Below are positions 5,270-13,845 of a stretch of DNA of 17,470 bases, in pieces. Made by a program: the position numbers and the translations under genes. Source of the DNA: Armatimonadota bacterium (lineage in GTDB: Bacteria; Armatimonadota; Zipacnadia; Zipacnadales; UBA11051); NCBI GenBank assembly GCA_003542955.1, contig DPJP01000319.1, positions 5,245 through 22,714 of the forward strand, given 5' to 3'. The number at the start of each line of letters is the position of its first letter. Positions within the stretch are counted from its first letter, which is position 1. The notes beneath the pieces were generated by a model. That model ran no database searches. It saw only the letters and a list, made by a program, of their open reading frames with translations, and was not told where the DNA came from.

Positions 5270-7192
5270 ATGGCCCAGGAGGCTCCCCGGACTCTGGAGT
5301 TGACATGGCACAGCCGCAGTGGGTTCGAGCAATGCACGCGCGAGATTGGCGTTGAACTCGCGCGGGAGGGTCTGCGGCTTGCGGCGAGCGTGCTGCTCCA
5401 GGATGAGCGAGGCATGACCTGCATACGCAATACGGAGGCGCTGAGCGACGATGTCCGGGCGCGCAAGGACTTCGTGCTGTGCAAGTCCGACCTCGTGGAT
5501 GGGAGGCTCTATTTCTACACGAATCCGAGGCCCGCGAGCCCGGAGGACGCCCCGATGACGGTGCTTGTCAACGGGATGCGCCTGCGCCCCGTCAAAGCTC
5601 TGCCGTCAACGGGCTGGAGCTTCGTGCGCACGCTGGGGGTGGGCCTGCAGGAAGGCACGAACAGCTTCGTCTTCTCCGGTGGGCGACAACTGCTGATTGA
5701 GAACTCGATGTGGCCCAACCGCTCGGCACGGAGCACGGATGGGGGAGAGACGTGGGACTTTGACGCCCTCGGCGAGCAGGGGATGAACGACGGCGAGTAC
5801 CTGGTCCGCCTGCGTCTGGAGCGTTACCCCGAGCGGGCCGTTGTCGCCTCGCCGCCGCTCGACTTGGCGACGATGGTCTGCGGGGATGGGCCCTGCAGCC
5901 ACACCGTTGCGGCGAGGATCAAACTGACGGCCACCACCGATGAGCCCCGTGGCACCGCGTTGGCCCTCGAAGCGCGCACCTCAGCGGATGGCTGTGAATG
6001 GGGCCGGTGGGCCCCTGCGGCGGAGATCAACAAGCTCGGTGCGGCACCCCGGTTCCTCCAGTGGCGCGCAGTGCTCTCAAGCTCCGATGGCGACGCCACC
6101 CCCATCCTGAAGGCGGTATCACTGAGCGCCTCGGTGGCCGGCGAGTTGCCGGCGGATGTTACTGTCATCGAGAAGACAGCCGTCGAGCAGACCGTGAGTT
6201 CTTTCCGCTTCGCCTATCAGCGGCCGTATGAGCGCCTCACGCGTCTCGCGAAGCAGTACAAGCTCAAGCAGGTCATCTCCGGGGCAGAGAGCGACCTGGA
6301 GCGCTTCGTCGCAGTGCGCAACTGGTGCCGCTACAGCGCCGAGAAGGGCTGGGATATGGGGAGGACGGACTGGTGCCCGCCCTGGGATGCCCTCGTCATT
6401 CTCGAGATGAACAAGGACCCGCGCGCGCTGTGCATGTGCACACACTACTCGACGCTCTTTGTGCAGACGGCTCTCGCACTGGGCTACACGGCCCGCCACG
6501 TGATCCTGGATCATCACTGCGTGGCGGAGGCGTGGTGTGACGACCTCGGCAAATGGGTGCTGATGGATACGGGCTGCTCGCACGACCCGGCGCGCAACTG
6601 CCACTTCGAGCACGATGGGGAGCCGCTCAACGCACTCGAGATCCGCAGGTTGTGGCAGGCCAGGCGCATCGCTGAGATCGGTGTCATCTACCCGAAGCGC
6701 CGCAAGACCACCGGCGATAAGCTCGTTGCGGCGGAGCAGTGTGACTTCACCAACTACCGCCGCTTCGGTATTCCGTTCCGCAACAACCACCTGCAGACGC
6801 CTTTCCCAGGCGAAGTCCAGCACGGACATGGTGAATACTACTGCGACGCCTACCTGTGGTGGGAGGATAAGGCAGTTCCCACGCAGTCGCCGGAGTATGG
6901 CTTCACCAGTTGCCGTGAAGGCGACTTCTACCCGACGCTGAACCAGACCGAGATCACGCTCCTGGCGACCGAGACCGGCGGCGTGCTGCGTGTTGAGCTG
7001 CGGACGCACACGCCGAACTTCGCGGCCTTCCGGCTGCGCGTCGATGGGAAGAGATGGCAGAGGACGGATGCGAAGTGGGCTTGGAGGCTCAAGGCCGGGT
7101 GCAATGCTCTCGAAGCGTGTGCCGTCAACGCCTTCGGTGTCGAGGGGCGTGTCAGCCGGGTGGTCGTGGAGTTCAGCCCGGATTCGGACTGA
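5270..7192 (+). CDS. Transglutaminase-like domain protein (640 aa)
   Basis: ATG 5270 follows GGAGGG by 7 bases. There is no signal peptide, so it is probably cytoplasmic. The N-terminal 300 residues look like beta-rich modules and contain one Asp-box-like motif, STDGGETW (155-162), as in sialidase-type propellers. The transglutaminase-like (papain-fold) core spans about 340-440: CMCTHYSTLF with candidate nucleophile Cys390 (or Cys388), HCVAEAW with His416, and LMDTG with Asp433, the Cys-His-Asp order of the superfamily. A C-terminal beta-sandwich-like region (about 565-640) ends in VSRVVVEF. Bacterial members act as peptidases, amidases or transferases, and the substrate here is unknown. It is transcribed alone, divergent from the oxidoreductase and convergent with the five-gene minus-strand unit. 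Confidence 0.85.
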   Translation: MAQEAPRTLELTWHSRSGFEQCTREIGVELAREGLRLAASVLLQDERGMTCIRNTEALSDDVRARKDFVLCKSDLVDGRLYFYTNPRPASPEDAPMTVLVNGMRLRPVKALPSTGWSFVRTLGVGLQEGTNSFVFSGGRQLLIENSMWPNRSARSTDGGETWDFDALGEQGMNDGEYLVRLRLERYPERAVVASPPLDLATMVCGDGPCSHTVAARIKLTATTDEPRGTALALEARTSADGCEWGRWAPAAEINKLGAAPRFLQWRAVLSSSDGDATPILKAVSLSASVAGELPADVTVIEKTAVEQTVSSFRFAYQRPYERLTRLAKQYKLKQVISGAESDLERFVAVRNWCRYSAEKGWDMGRTDWCPPWDALVILEMNKDPRALCMCTHYSTLFVQTALALGYTARHVILDHHCVAEAWCDDLGKWVLMDTGCSHDPARNCHFEHDGEPLNALEIRRLWQARRIAEIGVIYPKRRKTTGDKLVAAEQCDFTNYRRFGIPFRNNHLQTPFPGEVQHGHGEYYCDAYLWWEDKAVPTQSPEYGFTSCREGDFYPTLNQTEITLLATETGGVLRVELRTHTPNFAAFRLRVDGKRWQRTDAKWAWRLKAGCNALEACAVNAFGVEGRVSRVVVEFSPDSD

Positions 7193-7204
7193 CAGAACGC
7201 GGCG

Positions 7205-7229
7205 CCCAGGGCATGACTTAGAGCCTGGG
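7205..7229 (+). terminator. Weak hairpin downstream of the transglutaminase-like gene
   Basis: CCCAGG (7205-7210) and CCTGGG (7224-7229) pair with a 13-base loop, starting 13 bases after the stop codon. Only two T residues follow, so this is at best a weak or Rho-assisted terminator. Confidence 0.25.
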
Positions 7230-7276
7230 TTGGCTGACGCTCAGAGCGCCCGCGGCTGTGTGTCACCTCTTCGTGT

Positions 7277-7313
7277 CAGGATCCCAGGATCTCAGGATCT
7301 CAAGATCCCAGAG
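7277..7313. repeat. Four tandem 8-bp CAGGATCY units
   Basis: Units start at 7277 (CAGGATCC), 7285 (CAGGATCT), 7293 (CAGGATCT) and 7301 (CAAGATCC), followed by a partial CAGAG. The exact 8-bp period is visible by eye. It lies in a 433-bp gap (7193-7625) between converging genes, in a stretch with lower GC than the flanking genes and no supported ORF. Confidence 0.75.
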
Positions 7314-7369
7314 TTCCACCATCAGGCATACAGCGTTTCGCCACAAATGCGCCAACAAGAAGCCATACA

Positions 7370-7421
7370 TCAGACACCAAGAGTCTGAAGCATGTGAGAC
7401 GTTGAGACAACGAGACTTGAG
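7370..7421. repeat. Short hairpin and three 8-bp-spaced GAGAC units
   Basis: TCAGAC (7370-7375) and GTCTGA (7383-7388) form a perfect 6-bp inverted repeat with a 7-base loop. Immediately after it, GAGAC occurs at 7396, 7404 and 7412, exactly 8 bp apart, with a truncated GAG at 7419. Read on the minus strand, the block at 7277-7313 gives TGAGATCC-like octamers, so the two blocks look like diverged inverted relatives. The remainder of the gap (7422-7625) shows nothing I can assign. Confidence 0.5.
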
Positions 7422-7625
7422 GTAAGTATTCGGGCTCAGGGGCTTACGCAATTCGGAGGAATCTCAGTGCACCCTGCGAACGGTGCGCAGTCGGCCGCGG
7501 GGAACCGTGCCACGCGGGATCGAGGCCTGAGTTGCCTGGCGCTGGGGCCGCCTCCGGCCATTGACATGGGCAACTGAAGATTCGGGACGTGACCCCGGTC
7601 GCCCAGATGCCTCCTGCCGTTTGCG

Positions 7626-8357
7626 CTACCCCACCAGCGCCTCGACCAGCGCCGTCAACGTCTCCCCGGCCGCGGCATTGATGACCACATCGGACACGCT
7701 ATCGACCATCGTTGGCTCGCGGTTGATGATCGCGCGTCGCGCCGGTTGCAGCGCGATGTAGCTTGCCGGCGTCACACTCAGGCTTGAGCCGACCACCAGC
7801 ACCAGGTCAACCGACTGCGCCAACTCCATCGCGCGGTCGATTTCCGGCAACTGGTCGCCGAAGAGCACCACATCCGGCCGCAGTGCCCCGCCGCACTCAG
7901 AGCATGTCGGCAGGTCTGCAGCCCGCACCTGCTCGGCGGCGTCGGCCAGCGGCACAACGGCCCCGCAGCTCGTGCAGTGAACGGTCCGCAGGTGCCCGTG
8001 CACCTCGATGACGGTCTCCGAGCCGGCCTTCGTGTGCAGCCCGTCGATGTTCTGGGTGATGACGCCGACGAGTCGGCCGGCCTGCTCGAGGCGTGCCAGC
8101 GCTTCATGCCCGGCATTGGGCTCGCAGTCGACGATGGGGGAAAAGACGTCGATGAAGAAGCGCCAGAAGCGGTCCGGATGGTCGTACATGGCGGTGACAG
8201 AGAGGTACTCCATCGGGTCGATCTGGCTGTAGAGACCGCCCGGGCTGCGGAAGTCCGGAATGCCGCTCTCGGTGGATATCCCTGCGCCGGTCAGGGCGAC
8301 GGCGCTGTCGACCTGCTCGAATAGCTGGACCAGGTCCTTGACGCTGTTGCCGGGCAT
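7626..8357 (-). CDS. Sir2-family NAD-dependent protein deacetylase (sirtuin)
   Basis: A 243-residue protein; ATG 8357 is chosen because GGAGGG lies 5 bases upstream, whereas the upstream in-frame ATG at 8405 would overlap the preceding gene. All sirtuin landmarks are present: GAGIS (24-28), GIPDFRS (32-38), TQNID (101-105), catalytic His120 in VHG, zinc cysteines 128/131 and 152/155, and GSS (190-192). It removes acyl groups from lysines using NAD+ in the cytoplasm. The GIPDFRSPGGLY form resembles class U bacterial enzymes such as Thermotoga Sir2 more than the class III desuccinylase type, which carries Tyr and Arg specificity residues. It is last in the five-gene unit, 26 bp after the alpha/beta hydrolase gene. 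Whether it regulates the unit's products is unknown. Confidence 0.95.
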   Translation of the reverse strand: MPGNSVKDLVQLFEQVDSAVALTGAGISTESGIPDFRSPGGLYSQIDPMEYLSVTAMYDHPDRFWRFFIDVFSPIVDCEPNAGHEALARLEQAGRLVGVITQNIDGLHTKAGSETVIEVHGHLRTVHCTSCGAVVPLADAAEQVRAADLPTCSECGGALRPDVVLFGDQLPEIDRAMELAQSVDLVLVVGSSLSVTPASYIALQPARRAIINREPTMVDSVSDVVINAAAGETLTALVEALVG

Positions 8358-8383
8358 CTGATCCCTCCGGTGGCGACACGGGC

Positions 8384-9409
8384 CTATATGAAGCGCTCGA
8401 ACCACTCGTAGACGAAGTGCTCATGTGCCGCGGGCAGTGAGTGGCCCTGGTCATGGAGCAGATACCCAAGCCGGTCTCCGGCCTCGTAGAGGGCATACGC
8501 AGGCCGCGCGGCTTCGATGTAGTTCCACGTCAGAATGCCGTCCGCGCCGGGGCCAGTGCCCTCCGGGCGATGGGATGGCTCGAGGCCGCCGCCGATGACC
8601 ATGAGCGCCCTGGGAGCGGCCAGTGCCAGCAACTGATGGTGATCGAGGTCGATGCGCTTTGCGAATTCGGGGCCGAGGTACCAGGGGGCGTCCCAGTTGG
8701 TGAATGTCTTGCCCACTCCGCCCTCACAGGAGATACCTGCCTTCATGCGCTGATCGAGCGCCGTCGCGTAAAGGGCCTCTTTGGCGCCCAGTGAGTGCCC
8801 GATGCAGCCGAGACGAGATGCGTCAACCATCGGCAACTCGCACAGCACATCGGCGGCGCGCAGGCCGTCCCACACCATCTTGCCCATCCCGCTCCATGCC
8901 GGCCAGCGCTTCTTGACCAGGGCGGCGTTTTCAGCGTACTGCTCCCACTCGGTAGCCTTCTGGCCGCAGTAGTCCCAGATGTAGTTGCGCGGGCTGAGCG
9001 TGACGTAGCCGCAACGCGCCAGGTTGAGCCCGAACTGCAGCGTCGGCCGGGTGCCGAACCCAACGGGCTGGTCGATAGTCGTGTTCGTGGTCGGGTGGAA
9101 TACGACTATTCCCGGATAGGGCCCATCGCCCTTTGGCGCCATCAGGTAGGCCTCGACGCGGTGGCCCTTCTCGACGTCATAGCTGATGAGTGTCCGCGTG
9201 ACATCGGCGAGGTCCTCGGCATCGCGGAACTCGATGTTGGTCGGCATAATCTCCGGGCCATGGCCGAGGAACCCAGACCACTTGTCGCGCAGGCTCTGCG
9301 CCTGACGCCGCCAGTCATCGATGCCGGGGCCGATCTCCAGGCGTGGCAACTCCATCGCGGAGGCGTCATACTGCCGTGGTGGGGTGAGCAGAGATGAGAA
9401 ATCAGCCAT
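8384..9409 (-). CDS. Alpha/beta hydrolase, dienelactone hydrolase/acetyl-esterase-like
   Basis: A 341-residue protein with ATG 9409 preceded by AGGTGA. After an N-terminal extension of about 75 residues, the alpha/beta-hydrolase core starts near EAYLMAPKGDGPYPGIVVFH. GHSLGAKEAL places the nucleophile at Ser206 in the nucleophile elbow, and HDQGHSLP gives the catalytic His (probably His323). The acid may be Glu277 in GGGLEPSH, an uncertain assignment. No signal peptide is seen, so it should be cytoplasmic. The overall shape resembles esterases of the acetyl xylan or glucuronoyl esterase type and the dienelactone hydrolase clan. In this setting, between a secreted glycoside-hydrolase-like gene and a sirtuin, removal of acyl groups from imported sugars is plausible but not shown. 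Confidence 0.87.
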   Translation of the reverse strand: MADFSSLLTPPRQYDASAMELPRLEIGPGIDDWRRQAQSLRDKWSGFLGHGPEIMPTNIEFRDAEDLADVTRTLISYDVEKGHRVEAYLMAPKGDGPYPGIVVFHPTTNTTIDQPVGFGTRPTLQFGLNLARCGYVTLSPRNYIWDYCGQKATEWEQYAENAALVKKRWPAWSGMGKMVWDGLRAADVLCELPMVDASRLGCIGHSLGAKEALYATALDQRMKAGISCEGGVGKTFTNWDAPWYLGPEFAKRIDLDHHQLLALAAPRALMVIGGGLEPSHRPEGTGPGADGILTWNYIEAARPAYALYEAGDRLGYLLHDQGHSLPAAHEHFVYEWFERFI

Positions 9410-9484
9410 TTTGTCACCTGCAATCAGTGATCGGTCTGGTGTGCGTGCCTGTCATTCGCATCGAGCCGGGCTCTCCCACCCGAC

Positions 9485-12400
9485 TCACTCGGACAGCCGC
9501 ATGTACCGTGTCGCCGTCTTGGCTGAGGCCAGTTCTGTCGCGCGGATCGTCCAGAGGCCGGCGTAGTCGTTGGCAGCCATCTGCAGCGTGATACTCAGCC
9601 TGCCGCCCTCGGCGCCGTAGTAGCCGCTGAACTCCGCGGGACGGCCCTCCGGGTCGATGATCTCGACGCGTACCGGCGCTACCGCATCCAGCAGCTTGCC
9701 GGTGTCGTCCGTCACGCCGACATTGACCTCCACGCTTTCCCCACGCTTGACCTCCTGTGGACAGGTGACATCAACGGAGTCGATTGCGTTGTCGGTGACC
9801 ATGAACACGCGACCCTCACACGGGCCCAGGTGGACGTTCCACGCAAGCCGGCCCTCAGCGGCTTCGGCAGGGACTTCCTGGTGATTGACGAGGTCATAAA
9901 CATGGCCGCCGCCGCGGTGCACGCTGATTGCCGCATCCGAGGGCAGACCGTTCTCCATCACGAGGCCGTGATGGCCGACGTACTTGCCATATTCGCGGAG
10001 GTCGTTGATCGTGAACACGTAGTCGGTTGATCCGAACGTGCGGCAGCGTGTGATGACATCGGGGTTGGATGATTCGCGGTAGCGCGCGTAGTGGGCATCC
10101 AGCTCCTTGCGCAGTGCAGCGGCCTTCTCCTGATTGAGCCTGCGGGCTGCGTCGGCCTCCTTGGGTCTCGCATGGGTCTGGAGGAGGATGTCGGGCTTGA
10201 TCGCGGGTGCGAGATTCTCATCGCCGATGATGATCCCGCCGCGCGCCTGGAACCTCTCGACGGCCGCCGCGATGCTCTCGGTGAGCACGTCGCAGTCGGC
10301 CATCACCAGCACCTTGTACTGGTCCAGTCCATCACGCTCAATGGTCTCATCGTAGATGACCTTCGGCTGCAGTTGCGCGTAGTGGAGGATCAGGTAGGCA
10401 TCCCCGGCCCAGCCGCCGTTCCAGCCGTAGGTGCCGCGCCGGTTGAACATCTGGGATGCGAAGCTCTCGAGGAAGGCGACATCCGCCGGGCGGTCGGGGA
10501 CCTGCATCAGCGCGGGTCCGAGCGGCTCCAGCACCGTCTCGACAAGCCGCTTGAGTTCCTCCTTGGTGTCTGGGTTGGTGTACCGATAGCCGCTGGTGCT
10601 GTCGGTCTGCACGAGCGACTGCCAGCCGTGGTACATGATGCCCTGGATGGGGCGGGCCATCTTCGACCAGAACGCTTCTCGCAACTGCATCGGGGCGATG
10701 GTCGGGAATGCCGCATCCGGGATTTCCTTCTCCCAGCGCGCGCGATACTTGCCCTCCTCGACCCGGCCGGCGCCGCCCGTGGCGGTGTACTGGTCATCGA
10801 AGAACGCATCCGTGATCTGGGCTTCCTCGCCGGGCATCGGAGCCGTCTGGTTGCGGTACCAGATGACCTGCGTCATCTTCATGACCTGCTGGCTATATTC
10901 CGAGCCTTCGGCCATGGCGAACAACTCATCGGTACACAGCCCGATGCGGATCGGGTCGGGATAGGAGTAGGTCCAGTGGGAGAGGTAGTCAACCGATCCC
11001 CCGTTGCCCCACCTGCTGGCTACGCGCGCGGCGGGGTCGTGGAATGTCCAGAAGCCCTCGTGCACATTGGTCTTCAGCCCGCGGTCGAGCGCGGTGTGCA
11101 GCGCATTCCAGCCGTCGCCCCGCTCCCAGAACCACTTGTAGTAGACCAGGATCGGGTGGTCGTCGGGGATGATGCGGTCCGGCGGGAAGTCCTTGAGGTC
11201 GGCGTAGCGCACTCCGTTGCCTGTCTCGACTTCATCCGGGATCTCGAGGCCGGAGAACTCCCTGAACGCCTGCCGGTCGATGTCGCCGAATGACGGCCGG
11301 CTGTGGCCGCGCACCTCCGTGTGGATCAACGCTCCATCGAAGGCGGGGAAGTCGCCGTAGGTCTGCGCGGTCGATACGCCGACGTTGTAGCAGAAGTCCT
11401 GCGCCTTCGGATAGAGCCCGTCGACCTCATCGTACTTCGTGCCGTCGCGGAGGGTCTGCCGGACCTCCTCCTTCGACGCCGCCCAGCGGCCCGGTGAGAG
11501 GCCCGCGATGACACCTACGCCGTTGACCAGCGCCTCGTCGAGCATTGCGTATGCCGCCGGCAGCGCCTCATCGGAGGTCGCCTGGACGGGAGCGCCGGCC
11601 TCCCAGACCTTCGCGAAGTCGGTGGCGGTACCCAGGCAGTGAGTGAAGCCGATATATCTGAGTCTGTCTATCTCCTTGACGACGTTCTCAACGCCGCCGA
11701 CGCCCCACATCACAACCGGCATCCGCTTCGGCAGCGGCCGGGCGACGATATTGACGCTGAAGCGCTCCTCGCTGGTGTAGGGTGGGTCGCCAGGAATCTC
11801 GATCCGGGCATGCACCTGGTATGCGTCCGGGCGCAGGGAGAGGTCGAAGGGATACTCGACCACGTGGGTTGTGCCGGAGGCGATATCAGGCAGTGTCAGG
11901 CTCACCGGTCGGGTTTCGGCAGTGGCGAAGCGGCATACGGCGCCGCTGAGCGTGTCCCGCGACTTGTTGGTGACCTCGAATTGCAGCGGCGGCGCGTCCT
12001 CCATCCGCACAAAGGCCTTGCGCCTGGAGATGAACGCGAAGCTCGCCGGACGGAACTCGAGCACGCCGTTACAGATGCGTACCTGGTCGATGAAGCCGGG
12101 GAAGCCGTGGTAGAGGCTGCCGATGCGGTCGCCGATGGTGAGCTTGTGCGTACCCGGGGCGACTGCCTTCCGCTCCGGCTGGCTGCCGCCGCCGAGCGCT
12201 ACGCCGTCGCGGTAGAAGCGCCCGTCGCCGGCGCCGTCATAGGTGAATGCCACATGGTACCAGGTGCCGGGCTCATAGACCGCGGGGTCCGAGTTCCAGC
12301 GCGCCGAGTCGGCTCCGAAGCCGAGGTTGACGTAGAGCCTTCTGGTCTGCGTCTTCGCATCCGCCGTACCCAGAACCATCTGGTAGTCGGCGTTTGCGAC

Positions 12401-12820
12401 GTACTTCTTGTCGATCAGGAAGCCGTCCGGATAGCCGACCAGTTCCGGCTTGGGCTTGATCCACATCTCGATAGTGAATGCGCCCTTTGGGCACAGGGCG
12501 GCGTTGTGGTTGACCTCGACGCCGTGCTTGACATCCTCGTCGGGATGACCGCGGAATGACTCGAGCGCGCCACCGAATCTGCCCTCGGCAGTGAGCTGGG
12601 CTCCGTTCACCGCCATGTCGAAACCCTTGCCCCCCGCGTCGGTCAGGTTGTCGGGGTCATCGAACGTCCACAGCGCGATGACATGCTCACCCGTTACCTC
12701 CGTGCCCTGGTACGCCTGGCGGAACGGCTCGGCGAGTTGCACCGTGGTTGCCTCCTGACAGAGCCCCATGGTCGATGCGACCAGCATCATGACTGCCACC
12801 ACTGCTATCGTGCGCACCAT
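9485..12820 (-). CDS. Secreted LamG / TIM-barrel glycoside-hydrolase-like protein (1111 aa)
   Basis: ATG 12820 is preceded by GGGGAG. An N-terminal hydrophobic signal (2-20) is followed by mature sequence near QEATT. Residues about 46-260 form a LamG/concanavalin-like lectin domain (IALWTFDD, FTIEMWIKP, GTWYHVAFTYDG, GRFYRDG). An immunoglobulin-like linker (275-360) precedes a roughly 370-740 region compatible with a TIM barrel (MPVVMWGVGG, GALIHTEVRG, TNVHEGFW). Residues 778-870 resemble the trimerisation, glutamine-amidotransferase-like domain of GH42 beta-galactosidases (VLVMADCDVLTES, RGGIIIGDEN). A C-terminal beta-sandwich covers about 1010-1111. Candidate acids are Glu502 and Glu588, by position only. 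It probably binds and cleaves an extracellular polysaccharide; the GH family is not clear. It is third in the operon, 44 bp after the HEAT/jelly-roll gene. Confidence 0.85.
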   Translation of the reverse strand: MVRTIAVVAVMMLVASTMGLCQEATTVQLAEPFRQAYQGTEVTGEHVIALWTFDDPDNLTDAGGKGFDMAVNGAQLTAEGRFGGALESFRGHPDEDVKHGVEVNHNAALCPKGAFTIEMWIKPKPELVGYPDGFLIDKKYVANADYQMVLGTADAKTQTRRLYVNLGFGADSARWNSDPAVYEPGTWYHVAFTYDGAGDGRFYRDGVALGGGSQPERKAVAPGTHKLTIGDRIGSLYHGFPGFIDQVRICNGVLEFRPASFAFISRRKAFVRMEDAPPLQFEVTNKSRDTLSGAVCRFATAETRPVSLTLPDIASGTTHVVEYPFDLSLRPDAYQVHARIEIPGDPPYTSEERFSVNIVARPLPKRMPVVMWGVGGVENVVKEIDRLRYIGFTHCLGTATDFAKVWEAGAPVQATSDEALPAAYAMLDEALVNGVGVIAGLSPGRWAASKEEVRQTLRDGTKYDEVDGLYPKAQDFCYNVGVSTAQTYGDFPAFDGALIHTEVRGHSRPSFGDIDRQAFREFSGLEIPDEVETGNGVRYADLKDFPPDRIIPDDHPILVYYKWFWERGDGWNALHTALDRGLKTNVHEGFWTFHDPAARVASRWGNGGSVDYLSHWTYSYPDPIRIGLCTDELFAMAEGSEYSQQVMKMTQVIWYRNQTAPMPGEEAQITDAFFDDQYTATGGAGRVEEGKYRARWEKEIPDAAFPTIAPMQLREAFWSKMARPIQGIMYHGWQSLVQTDSTSGYRYTNPDTKEELKRLVETVLEPLGPALMQVPDRPADVAFLESFASQMFNRRGTYGWNGGWAGDAYLILHYAQLQPKVIYDETIERDGLDQYKVLVMADCDVLTESIAAAVERFQARGGIIIGDENLAPAIKPDILLQTHARPKEADAARRLNQEKAAALRKELDAHYARYRESSNPDVITRCRTFGSTDYVFTINDLREYGKYVGHHGLVMENGLPSDAAISVHRGGGHVYDLVNHQEVPAEAAEGRLAWNVHLGPCEGRVFMVTDNAIDSVDVTCPQEVKRGESVEVNVGVTDDTGKLLDAVAPVRVEIIDPEGRPAEFSGYYGAEGGRLSITLQMAANDYAGLWTIRATELASAKTATRYMRLSE

Positions 12821-12864
12821 CTACCACTCCCCGAGTGTAACGTTGTGGCGTCCCGCGGTTGTGC

Positions 12865-13845
12865 TCACTTGAAGCCTGTCGCCGCCATCAGGTGCACCGG
12901 CTGCCAGATGCCGCCGGCGGCGGCCGTGTTCCAGGCAAGCACCGTGATCTGGTTGGCTTCGCCCCACTTGATGGCGTTGCTCACGTCAATCTGGAAGGGC
13001 TTGTCCCATCCGGAGGGCCCCATGTTGTGTTCGCCGACGAATACACCGTTCAACCAGACACGGGCGCACTCATCGACGCCGCCGAAGCGCATGAAGGCGC
13101 CCTCGGCTCCGGGGTTGGCGGGCAGGTCGATGCTACGCCGATACCAGCCGTTGCCGATGTAGCCCTGGTGACCGAAGCTTCCCCAGGCCAGCCCGATGCC
13201 GATATCTCCCCATGCGCTGTCATCGAAGCCCGTCGCGTACCATGCGGCCTGCTCGCCGATGCCGTCCGGGTCTCTCATGAACTTCCATCCGTCGCCCGGC
13301 AGGCGCATCTCCCAGGTCACCTCGAGGTAATCCTGGAGCGCCGTGCTGACCGCCGCGAGGACGGCCGGGCTGGGGTCGTTCGAGGCCGTGCGGAGTGTAG
13401 CGAGTATCTCGGGCGATCGCGGCCGGACGCTCAATAGGGCCATGACGGCCGCCTGACGGACCAGGGGGTCGCCGTCGCGGAGGGCCCGCTCCATGAGCGG
13501 CAGTGCCTCGGACCCCAGGGGGCCCAGACAGAGCGCGGCGTTGCGCCGCACGAGGACATCATCATTGGTGAGCGCCCTCCGCAACCCCGGCAGACCAGTC
13601 TCGCCCAGGCGAGCCAGCAGCGTCACGGCCGTGCGGCGCACCAGCATGTCTTCATCCCCGAGCGCCAGGATCAGCCGCGGCATTGCTTCCGGTCCGCGGC
13701 GCGCATGCCGGATCAGCGAATCGCGGCGCACCGACGCATGCGGCGAATCGAGCTGCCCGGCCGCCCACGGCGCCTGTGCGCCCCCCAGGGCCACCAGCAG
13801 GATCAGCGGCAGACGACAGGCTCTGCAGATGCTTCCGGCACTCAT
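12865..13845 (-). CDS. Secreted HEAT-repeat and galactose-binding-like jelly-roll protein
   Basis: A 326-residue protein starting at ATG 13845, preceded by GAGGGG. A signal peptide (about 1-29, LPLILLVALGGAQAPWAA) comes first. Residues 33-174 are PBS-lyase-type HEAT repeats; D66, D96 and D126 mark units exactly 30 residues apart (DMLVRR, DVLVRR, DPLVRQ). Residues about 178-326 match the sugar-binding jelly roll found at the N-terminus of GH2 beta-galactosidases: FDDSAWGDIGIG, NGWYRRSIDLP, RVWLNGVFVGEH, NQITVLAW. No catalytic domain is visible, so it is probably a carbohydrate-binding or scaffolding protein outside the cell. Its ATG overlaps the stop of the preceding isochorismatase-like gene by 4 bp (ATGA), implying coupled translation. 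Confidence 0.85.
   Translation of the reverse strand: MSAGSICRACRLPLILLVALGGAQAPWAAGQLDSPHASVRRDSLIRHARRGPEAMPRLILALGDEDMLVRRTAVTLLARLGETGLPGLRRALTNDDVLVRRNAALCLGPLGSEALPLMERALRDGDPLVRQAAVMALLSVRPRSPEILATLRTASNDPSPAVLAAVSTALQDYLEVTWEMRLPGDGWKFMRDPDGIGEQAAWYATGFDDSAWGDIGIGLAWGSFGHQGYIGNGWYRRSIDLPANPGAEGAFMRFGGVDECARVWLNGVFVGEHNMGPSGWDKPFQIDVSNAIKWGEANQITVLAWNTAAAGGIWQPVHLMAATGFK

Noticed and set aside
6119..7009. 296-codon open frame on the minus strand
   Set aside because: It is antisense to the transglutaminase core; the plus-strand frame carries the conserved Cys, His and Asp motifs.
7277..7421. Possible CRISPR-like array
   Set aside because: The units are only 8 bp with no spacers of uniform length, and no cas genes are present.
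9463..9473. GAGCCGGGCTC palindrome after the 1111-residue protein gene
   Set aside because: As RNA it gives only a 4-bp stem with a 3-base loop and no T-run, too weak to call a terminator.
10091..11293. 400-codon open frame on the plus strand
   Set aside because: It lies entirely opposite the 1111-residue secreted protein, has no ribosome site I can see and encodes no recognisable fold.
12762..12820. Lipoprotein signal in the 1111-residue protein (cysteine at residue 21)
   Set aside because: The residues before the cysteine (MGL) do not fit the lipobox, so a standard signal peptide is preferred.
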